Source of the DNA: Porphyromonadaceae bacterium
GTDB taxonomy: Bacteria > Bacteroidota > Bacteroidia > Bacteroidales > UBA11471
DNA: 11,042 nucleotides
Assembly: GCA_021199145.1 (NCBI GenBank)
Contig: JAJQIP010000041.1
Span: 1 to 11,042 of the forward strand
Direction: 5' to 3'
Within the stretch, counting starts at the first letter, position 1. Every line of letters begins with the position of its first letter. The translations under genes were made by a program, and so were the position numbers. The notes beneath the pieces were generated by a model. The model had not been told where the DNA came from, searched no databases, and worked only from the letters and a program-made list of their open reading frames with translations. Shown one piece after another: positions 5,947-11,042 of this stretch.

Positions 5947-6336
5947 ATGCCTACAATTCAACAATTAGTAAGAAAAGGGCGGACTGTTTTAAAAGACAAA
6001 AGTAAATCATTAGCACTCGATTCTTGTCCCCAAAGACGTGGCGTGTGTGTGAGGGTGTATACGACAACTCCTAAAAAGCCTAACTCTGCTATGCGTAAGG
6101 TGGCCCGTGTGCGTTTGACCAATGGCAAGGAGGTGAACTCCTATATTCCGGGAGAAGGCCATAACTTGCAGGAGCACTCCATCGTATTGGTACGGGGTGG
6201 CCGTGTCAAAGACCTTCCCGGTGTGCGGTATCATATTGTACGGGGAACATTGGATACAGCGGGTGTGAATGGGCGTACGCAACGTCGCTCGGTATATGGA
6301 GTCAAGAAACCGAAAGCTGGAGCTACAAAGAAATAG
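5947..6336 (+). CDS. rpsL: 30S ribosomal protein S12
   Basis: Core protein of the decoding centre of the small subunit. It has 129 aa beginning MPTIQQLVRKGR and carries the near-invariant stretches CPQRRGVCVRVYTTTPKKPN, GEGHNLQEHS and GGRVKDLPGVRYH. Lys43 and Lys88, the usual sites of streptomycin-resistance substitutions, are unchanged, so rpsL itself predicts susceptibility at those positions. Asp89, the residue methylthiolated by RimO in E. coli, is present. The ATG at 5947 was chosen because all family members begin at this motif. An in-frame GTG at 5866 would add 27 Lys-rich residues, but it lies inside the leader stem-loop and is not credible. No Shine-Dalgarno site is present, only A-rich sequence. 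It is the first gene of the str-S10 operon. Confidence 0.98.
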   Translation: MPTIQQLVRKGRTVLKDKSKSLALDSCPQRRGVCVRVYTTTPKKPNSAMRKVARVRLTNGKEVNSYIPGEGHNLQEHSIVLVRGGRVKDLPGVRYHIVRGTLDTAGVNGRTQRRSVYGVKKPKAGATKK

Positions 6337-6358
6337 AATATTATTATAGTCTGGTTCA

Positions 6359-6408
6359 GGTTGAGTAAACGATGCCGGTGGGTACCGTTGAAGATGCGAA
6401 AAGCAACC
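6359..6408 (+). promoter_or_regulatory. Weak structured element in the rpsL-rpsG spacer
   Basis: GGTTG (6359-6363) can pair with CAACC (6404-6408), enclosing a small hairpin CGGT-GGGT-ACCG (6376-6387). The position corresponds to the E. coli S7 repressor-binding site between these two genes, but the helices are short (five and four pairs) and could be chance. Confidence 0.2.
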
Positions 6409-6430
6409 AAAAACAATAATTTAAAACATA

Positions 6431-6907
6431 ATGAGAAAAGCAAAACCTAAGAAACGGGTTGTCTTACCCGACCCCGTATTCAATGACGTAAAGGTTACCA
6501 AGTTTGTCAATCACTTGATGTATGACGGCAAGAAAAGTATTGCCTATACTATATTTTATACCGCTTTGGATACTGTAAAGGAAAAGCTTTCGAAGGAAGA
6601 AAAGTCCGCCCTTGAAATCTGGAAAAAGGCGTTGGACAATATTACCCCTCAAGTGGAAGTAAAATCCCGCCGGGTTGGCGGTGCTACATTCCAGGTCCCG
6701 ACTGAAATCCGTCCTGACCGTAAAGAATCTCTTTCTATGAAAAATTTGATACAATATGCTCGCAAAAGAGGCGGCAAGACGATGGCTGAGAAATTGGCCG
6801 CGGAGATTGTCGATGCCTATAATGAGCAAGGCGGTGCGTTTAAACGGAAAGAGGATATGCACAAGATGGCCGAGGCTAACCGGGCATTTGCACATTTCAG
6901 ATTTTAA
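6431..6907 (+). CDS. rpsG: 30S ribosomal protein S7
   Basis: Nucleates assembly of the 30S head by binding the 3' major domain of 16S rRNA and also lies near the E site. The 158-aa length is normal. Typical segments are MRKAKPKKR at the start, KFVNHLMYDGKKSIA (24-38), PQVEVKSRRVGGATFQVP (73-90), RKRGGKTMAEKLAAEI (111-126) and HKMAEANRAFAHFRF at the end. It follows rpsL after 94 bases, the longest gap within the operon. In E. coli S7 represses its operon by binding the rpsL-rpsG spacer; whether that happens here is unknown. The leader is A-rich with no Shine-Dalgarno site. Confidence 0.98.
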   Translation: MRKAKPKKRVVLPDPVFNDVKVTKFVNHLMYDGKKSIAYTIFYTALDTVKEKLSKEEKSALEIWKKALDNITPQVEVKSRRVGGATFQVPTEIRPDRKESLSMKNLIQYARKRGGKTMAEKLAAEIVDAYNEQGGAFKRKEDMHKMAEANRAFAHFRF

Positions 6908-6915
6908 TCTTATTG

Positions 6916-6921
6916 AAGGAG
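6916..6921 (+). promoter_or_regulatory. Strong Shine-Dalgarno site for fusA
   Basis: AAGGAG lies eight bases before the fusA ATG at 6930, an ideal anti-SD match and spacing. This is unusual in Bacteroidota, where most genes lack the motif; neighbouring rpsL, rpsG, rpsJ and rplC have none. Confidence 0.7.
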
Positions 6922-6929
6922 ACTGATTC

Positions 6930-9056
6930 ATGTCGAAGGCTGACGAACAACTGAATCTTACAAGAAATATCGGCATCATGGCTCATATTGATGCCGGGAA
7001 AACGACTACTTCGGAACGGATTCTATTCTATACCGGTCTGACCCATAAAATCGGAGAGGTGCACGATGGTGCCGCTACGATGGACTGGATGGAACAGGAA
7101 CAGGAACGGGGTATAACGATTACTTCAGCGGCTACGACCACATGGTGGATTTTCGCGGGTGATAAATATAAAATAAATCTGATTGATACTCCGGGGCATG
7201 TCGATTTTACGGCGGAGGTGGAGCGTTCCTTGCGGGTACTGGATGGAGCTGTGGCTACATTTTGTGCGGTGGGGGGCGTGGAGCCTCAGTCAGAAACGGT
7301 ATGGCGCCAAGCTGACAAATACAATGTGCCTCGTATCGGTTATGTGAATAAGATGGACCGTTCGGGTGCCAACTTCTTTGAAGTGGTACGCCAGGTGAAA
7401 GATATATTGGGCGCTAATCCCTGTCCCGTACAGATTCCTATCGGAGCGGAAGAGACGTTCAAAGGGGTGGTCGATCTTATTGAAATGAAAGCCATTTATT
7501 GGCATGATGAGACTTTGGGTGCTGACTATTCGACGGAAGAGGTGCCGGCTTCTTTGTTGACCGAGGCTGAAGAGTGGCGAGATAAGATGCTGGAAAAAAT
7601 CGCCGAGTTTGATGATGTCGTGATGGAGAAATATTTTGAAGATCCATCGACCATTACAGGCGATGAGATACGCACGGCATTGAGAAAAGGTACCTTGAAA
7701 ATGGCCATTGTCCCGATGTTATGCGGCTCTTCCTTCAAGAATAAAGGGGTTCAGACGCTGTTGGATGCCGTTTGTGCCTATCTCCCCAGTCCGGAAGATA
7801 CCCCCGCAATTGTCGGTCATGCACCGGATGACCCCGATGTAGAGTTGTCGCGTAAGCCGATTTTTGAAGAAAAGATGTGTGCTCTTGTCTTTAAGATTGC
7901 TGTTGACCCCTATGTAGGCCGTCTCTGTTACTTCCGTGTCTATTCGGGTGAAATTCCTTCAGGCTCTTATGTCTTCAATTCACGTTCAGGAAAGAAGGAG
8001 CGTGTGTCACGTCTCTTTCAAATGCATTCCAACAAGCAGAATCCTAAAGAGGTGATAGGGTGTGGCGATATCGGAGCCGGTGTAGGATTTAAAGATATTC
8101 GTACGGGGGATACCCTGTGTGCTGAAGATGCTCCTATTGTATTGGAAGCAATGGATTTTCCCGCTCCTGTCATTGGTATCTCTGTTGAGCCTAAAACCCA
8201 GAAAGATATGGACAAACTCAGCCTCGGTTTGCAGAAACTGGCTGAAGAAGATCCTACTTTCACGGTCAAGACCGACGAAGATACGGGCCAAACAGTCATT
8301 AGCGGTATGGGTGAACTCCACTTGGAAATCATCATTGACCGTCTAAGACGTGAATTCAAGGTCGAGTGTAACCAAGGCCGTCCGCAAGTCGCTTATAGGG
8401 AGTCTATCACCAAGGCTGTTGAATTACGGGAGGTCTATAAGAAACAGACAGGCGGTCGGGGTAAATTTGCGGATATTATCGTCCGGGTTGAACCTGCCGA
8501 TGAAAGTTTTGAGGGAAATGGCCTTCAATTTGTCGATGAGGTAAAAGGTGGAAATATTCCTAAAGAATTTATCCCTTCCATACAAAAAGGATTTACCACA
8601 GCCATGAAGAATGGCGTGCTGGCAGGCTATCCGCTTGACAGGTTGAAAGTAGTGGTCCTTGATGGTTCTTACCACCCTGTGGACTCTGACCAACTTTCGT
8701 TTGAGATTTGTGCAATCCAGGCCTTTAAGAAGGCGTGTGAAAAAGCTAAGCCTGTGTTACAGGAGCCTATCATGAAAATTGAGGTGGTAACACCTGAAGA
8801 GAGCATGGGCGATGTCATTTCGGATCTCAATAAACGGCGTGGACAGGTAGAAGGAATGGAATCGAGTCGTTCGGGAGCCCGTATAGTGAAGGCGAAAGCT
8901 CCGTTGGCCGAAATGTTCGGTTATGTGACGGCCTTGCGGACAATAACTTCAGGCCGGGCCACTTCGACAATGTCGTTCTCCCATTATGCGGAAGTAAGTA
9001 CGCAAATCGCCAAACAGGTACTTACGGAAGTACAAGGCCGTATAGATTTATTGTAA
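6930..9056 (+). CDS. fusA: Translation elongation factor G
   Basis: GTPase that drives ribosomal translocation and, with RRF, recycling. The 708-aa length is typical. GTPase motifs are intact: G1 AHIDAGKTT (18-26), G2 in RGITIT (60-65), G3 DTPGH (86-90, with catalytic His90), G4 NKMD (140-143). Domains II-V follow, including the domain IV loop DGSYHPVDS and the domain V segment ending near FSHYAEV. Nothing suggests the GTPase-defective or specialised second EF-G that Bacteroides species also carry, and its place between rpsG and rpsJ marks it as the housekeeping copy. The ATG at 6930 has a strong Shine-Dalgarno site and gives the usual short N-terminus before the G1 loop. The gap from rpsG is 22 bases. 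Confidence 0.98.
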   Translation: MSKADEQLNLTRNIGIMAHIDAGKTTTSERILFYTGLTHKIGEVHDGAATMDWMEQEQERGITITSAATTTWWIFAGDKYKINLIDTPGHVDFTAEVERSLRVLDGAVATFCAVGGVEPQSETVWRQADKYNVPRIGYVNKMDRSGANFFEVVRQVKDILGANPCPVQIPIGAEETFKGVVDLIEMKAIYWHDETLGADYSTEEVPASLLTEAEEWRDKMLEKIAEFDDVVMEKYFEDPSTITGDEIRTALRKGTLKMAIVPMLCGSSFKNKGVQTLLDAVCAYLPSPEDTPAIVGHAPDDPDVELSRKPIFEEKMCALVFKIAVDPYVGRLCYFRVYSGEIPSGSYVFNSRSGKKERVSRLFQMHSNKQNPKEVIGCGDIGAGVGFKDIRTGDTLCAEDAPIVLEAMDFPAPVIGISVEPKTQKDMDKLSLGLQKLAEEDPTFTVKTDEDTGQTVISGMGELHLEIIIDRLRREFKVECNQGRPQVAYRESITKAVELREVYKKQTGGRGKFADIIVRVEPADESFEGNGLQFVDEVKGGNIPKEFIPSIQKGFTTAMKNGVLAGYPLDRLKVVVLDGSYHPVDSDQLSFEICAIQAFKKACEKAKPVLQEPIMKIEVVTPEESMGDVISDLNKRRGQVEGMESSRSGARIVKAKAPLAEMFGYVTALRTITSGRATSTMSFSHYAEVSTQIAKQVLTEVQGRIDLL

Positions 9057-9083
9057 ATATAGAATAGAAACAACCCCAATATG

Positions 9084-9389
9084 ATGGATCAAAAAATTAG
9101 AATCAAACTCAAATCTTACGATCATAACCTCGTCGACAAATCGGCCGAGAAGATTGTTAAGACGGTAAAGGCGAGTGGTGCCGTGGTAAGCGGTCCTATA
9201 CCTCTTCCCACTCACAAACGTATTTTTACGGTAAACCGTTCGACGTTTGTGAACAAAAAATCGAGAGAGCAATTTGAACTTTCCTCGTTCAAACGGCTTA
9301 TCGATATTTACAATTCTACAGCCAAAACGGTGGATGCTCTCATGAAACTTGAGTTGCCTAGCGGAGTGGAAGTAGAAATTAAAGTTTAG
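9084..9389 (+). CDS. rpsJ: 30S ribosomal protein S10
   Basis: Small-subunit head protein; the same protein (NusE) joins the transcription antitermination complex. From the second of two tandem ATG codons it is 101 aa (MDQKIRIKLKSYDHNLVD...), the normal length and start for the Bacteroidota family; the ATG at 9081 would add one Met and cannot be excluded. Conserved stretches include GPIPLPTHKRIFTVNRS and REQFELSSFKRLIDIYNS, followed by the C-terminal LPSGVEVEIKV. It follows fusA after about 25 bases with no tuf between, so the str and S10 gene sets are directly joined. It has no Shine-Dalgarno site, only an A-rich leader. Confidence 0.97.
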   Translation: MDQKIRIKLKSYDHNLVDKSAEKIVKTVKASGAVVSGPIPLPTHKRIFTVNRSTFVNKKSREQFELSSFKRLIDIYNSTAKTVDALMKLELPSGVEVEIKV

Positions 9390-9418
9390 TATGATTTGAT
9401 TTAAAAAACTATAGAGAA

Positions 9419-10036
9419 ATGCCAGGATTATTAGGAAAAAAAATCGGAATGACATCCGTTTTCAGTGCCGAGGGAAAAAATATTCCATGCACTGTTATCG
9501 AAGCAGGTCCTTGCGTGGTTACTCAAGTGAAAACCGTTGAAGGAGACGGGTATGAAGCCGTCCAAGTGGGTTTTATCGATAAAAAGGAGAAACACACTAC
9601 AAAGCCTGAAATGGGACACTTTCAGAAAGCCGGAGTAACCCCGAAAAGACACTTGGCCGAGTTCAAAGGTTTTGGTGAGGCGTATAAAGCCGGAGACGTA
9701 ATTACTGTTGACCTTTTCCAAGATGCAGATTATGTTGATGTGATTGGAACCTCTAAAGGACGGGGTTTCCAAGGTGTTGTAGGCCGTCACGGTTTTGGGG
9801 GTGTGGGTCAGAGTACTCATGGACAACACAACCGTCTGCGTGCTCCCGGTTCGGTTGGCGCATGTTCTTTCCCTGCAAGGGTCTTTAAAGGAATGCGTAT
9901 GGCCGGACAGACAGGGAATGAACGGGTTACCGTGCAAAATCTCCAAGTGTTGAAAATCATGCCGGAACATAACCTCCTTATTATTAAAGGTTCGGTGCCC
10001 GGTTGTAAAGGTTCAATCGTAATAATTGAGAAGTAA
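9419..10036 (+). CDS. rplC: 50S ribosomal protein L3
   Basis: Early-assembly large-subunit protein whose extended loop reaches toward the peptidyl-transferase centre. 205 aa, normal for the family. Recognisable parts are PGLLGKKIGMTSVF (2-15), the central HGFGGVGQSTHGQHNRLRAPG loop region, and RVFKGMRMAGQTGNERVTVQN. The Gln that PrmB methylates in E. coli (GSIGQ) is replaced by Ala here (GSVGA), so that modification is not expected. The stop codon overlaps the rplD start by one base (TAATG), pointing to translational coupling. The rpsJ-rplC gap is 29 bases and A/T-rich. Confidence 0.97.
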   Translation: MPGLLGKKIGMTSVFSAEGKNIPCTVIEAGPCVVTQVKTVEGDGYEAVQVGFIDKKEKHTTKPEMGHFQKAGVTPKRHLAEFKGFGEAYKAGDVITVDLFQDADYVDVIGTSKGRGFQGVVGRHGFGGVGQSTHGQHNRLRAPGSVGACSFPARVFKGMRMAGQTGNERVTVQNLQVLKIMPEHNLLIIKGSVPGCKGSIVIIEK

Positions 10037-10656
10037 TGGAACTGAGCGTATATAATATCAAAGGCGAAGATACCGGCAAGAAGGTTACATTGAACGATGC
10101 TGTATTTGGTATTGAACCCAACGAACATGCTGTCTATCTTGCCGTGAAGCAGTATATGGCTAATAGGCGCCAAGGCACCCATAAGGCAAAAGAGAGAAGT
10201 GAGGTGTCGGGAAGTACCCGTAAGTTGATTCGCCAAAAAGGTGGGGGTGGAGCCCGTCGGGGTGATATCAATTCTCCCCTCTTGGTAGGCGGAGGTCGTG
10301 TGTTTGGTCCACGTCCTCGGGATTACGGATTTAAACTGAATAAGAAATTGAAAGTATTGGCTCGTAAATCGGCCCTTTCTTCTAAAGCCCAGGAGAATGC
10401 GATTCTCGTAGTAGAGGATTTTGCATTTGACGCTCCAAAAACGAAAGATTTTATCTCTGTTACTCAAAATCTGAAAGTTGCGGATAAAAAAATACTTTTA
10501 GTTTTAGAAAGTGAAAATAAAAATGTATATTTGTCGGCTCGAAATGTGCCTACGGCAAAAGTTGCAATAGCCTCTGAACTAAATACTTATGGCGTGTTAG
10601 ACTGTGCAAGTCTGATATTGACAGAAAGTTCGGTGGCTGTTATTAATAACTTTTAA
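10036..10656 (+). CDS. rplD: 50S ribosomal protein L4
   Basis: Large-subunit protein lining the exit tunnel; in E. coli it also represses the S10 operon. 206 aa, normal length. The tunnel-loop segment TRKLIRQKGGGGARRGD (61-77) is a glycine-rich version of the E. coli RQKGTGRAR loop and contains the Lys region where macrolide-resistance changes occur elsewhere. RDYGFKLNKKLKVLARKSALS is also typical. The ATG shares its A with the rplC stop, so it is probably translated by reinitiation, with no Shine-Dalgarno site of its own. Codons in the last third are more A/T-rich than in the peptidase genes at the left end. Confidence 0.97.
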   Translation: MELSVYNIKGEDTGKKVTLNDAVFGIEPNEHAVYLAVKQYMANRRQGTHKAKERSEVSGSTRKLIRQKGGGGARRGDINSPLLVGGGRVFGPRPRDYGFKLNKKLKVLARKSALSSKAQENAILVVEDFAFDAPKTKDFISVTQNLKVADKKILLVLESENKNVYLSARNVPTAKVAIASELNTYGVLDCASLILTESSVAVINNF

Positions 10657-10659
10657 CGC

Positions 10660-10666
10660 AAAGGAG
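10660..10666 (+). promoter_or_regulatory. Strong Shine-Dalgarno site for rplW
   Basis: AAAGGAG ends eight bases before the rplW ATG at 10675, the same spacing as the fusA site. It begins four bases after the rplD stop codon. It is unusual for Bacteroidota and absent from rpsL, rpsG, rpsJ, rplC and rplB in this window. Confidence 0.7.
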
Positions 10667-10674
10667 ATACAGGA

Positions 10675-10965
10675 ATGGCAATAATTATCAAACCGATAGT
10701 GACAGAGAAGATGTCTAAGTTGGGGGAAAAATACAACCGGTATGGTTTTGCGGTTGTCCCTGATGCAGACAAGTTGCAGATAAAAAAGGCTGTGGAAGAC
10801 CTCTATAATGTAAAGGTTGTTTCGGTTAATACGATGATGAAAAATGGCAAGACCAAAAGTCGGTATACTAAATCGGGACTGATTCAGGGCCGTACATCGA
10901 AGTATAAGAAAGCCATAGTTACCTTGAAAGAGGGAGATACGATAGATTATTATAGCAAGATTTAG
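10675..10965 (+). CDS. rplW: 50S ribosomal protein L23
   Basis: Large-subunit protein at the tunnel exit and docking site for trigger factor and SRP. It has 96 aa beginning MAIIIKPIVTEKMSKLGEKYNRYGF, with the KPIVTEK start, the VEDLYNVKVVSVNTMM core (41-56) and the positively charged loop GKTKSRYTKSG (58-68) of the family. It ends YYSKI, slightly shorter than E. coli L23 but normal for Bacteroidota. It starts 18 bases after rplD and is followed six bases after its stop by rplB. Confidence 0.96.
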   Translation: MAIIIKPIVTEKMSKLGEKYNRYGFAVVPDADKLQIKKAVEDLYNVKVVSVNTMMKNGKTKSRYTKSGLIQGRTSKYKKAIVTLKEGDTIDYYSKI

Positions 10966-10971
10966 TAAGAA

Positions 10972-11042
10972 ATGGCACTTAGAAAATTTAAGCCCACAAC
11001 TCCGGGTCGTAGTCACAAGATTATTGGTGCATTTGTTGAAGT
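10972..11042 (+). CDS. rplB: 50S ribosomal protein L2, 5' part only (cut by window end)
   Basis: The first 23 full codons read MALRKFKPTTPGRSHKIIGA followed by FVE, the start of Bacteroidota L2 (M(A)xRKFKPTTPG..HKI). L2 is needed for subunit association and lies near the peptidyl-transferase centre. The gene continues past the window. Its ATG is six bases after the rplW stop, so it belongs to the same operon; S19, L22 and S3 genes are expected downstream. Confidence 0.93.
   Translation, partial: MALRKFKPTTPGRSHKIIGAFVE

Noticed and set aside
6359..6408. Classical S7 repressor site in the rpsL-rpsG spacer
   Set aside because: Only five- and four-pair helices are present; too weak to call beyond a low-confidence element.
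6464..6979. 171-codon open frame antisense to rpsG and the fusA start
   Set aside because: Shadow frame opposite S7; no domain features and no promoter box.
9817..10467. 216-codon open frame antisense to rplC/rplD
   Set aside because: Lies opposite clearly conserved ribosomal protein genes and has no recognisable motifs.
1..11042. CRISPR arrays, tRNAs, insertion sequences, toxin-antitoxin or defence genes
   Set aside because: No regularly spaced repeats, cloverleaf, transposase, integrase or defence-type proteins were seen on either strand.

Overview
The window comes from the chromosome of a member of the Bacteroidota, most likely the order Bacteroidales. Three things point there. The rpsL-rpsG-fusA genes run straight into rpsJ-rplC-rplD-rplW-rplB with no tuf between them. 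Transcription signals fit the Bacteroidota pattern (TTTG, then about 20 bases, then TAnnTTTG) instead of the E. coli sigma70 pattern. Most start codons are preceded by A-rich sequence and not by a Shine-Dalgarno site. The ribosomal proteins and the glutaminyl-cyclase lipoprotein also read like Bacteroides/Porphyromonas family members. A Barnesiella-like genus is possible, but this is only an impression.

Left part (1-4948, plus strand): a fused peptidase (C26 glutamine-amidotransferase-like hydrolase joined to an M19 zinc dipeptidase) whose 5' end is abnormal. It is followed by a tight three-gene cluster: a zinc glutaminyl-peptide cyclotransferase lipoprotein of family M28, a SufE sulfur-acceptor protein, and a POT/PTR2 peptide transporter. 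Three of these four genes concern peptides (cleavage, N-terminal pyroglutamate formation, uptake). SufE links to cysteine sulfur and Fe-S cluster assembly.

Middle (4949-5946): a perfect 16-bp hairpin lies between the convergent transporter gene and rnhB (RNase HII, minus strand). A 340-base gene-free region then holds the divergent rnhB and str-operon promoters, plus a leader with two overlapping hairpins ahead of rpsL.

Right part (5947-11042, plus strand): rpsL (S12), rpsG (S7), fusA (EF-G), rpsJ (S10), rplC (L3), rplD (L4), rplW (L23) and the first codons of rplB (L2). This is a joined str and S10 ribosomal operon, closely packed and probably cotranscribed from the promoter at 5778-5809.

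No CRISPR array, tRNA, rRNA, insertion sequence or phage gene is visible. The ribosomal half is ordinary at gene level. Second looks are best spent on the fused peptidase and its broken start, the transporter's unusual helix arrangement, the rpsL leader structure, and the two strong Shine-Dalgarno sites in a lineage that usually does without them. I do not see a clearly new multi-gene system.
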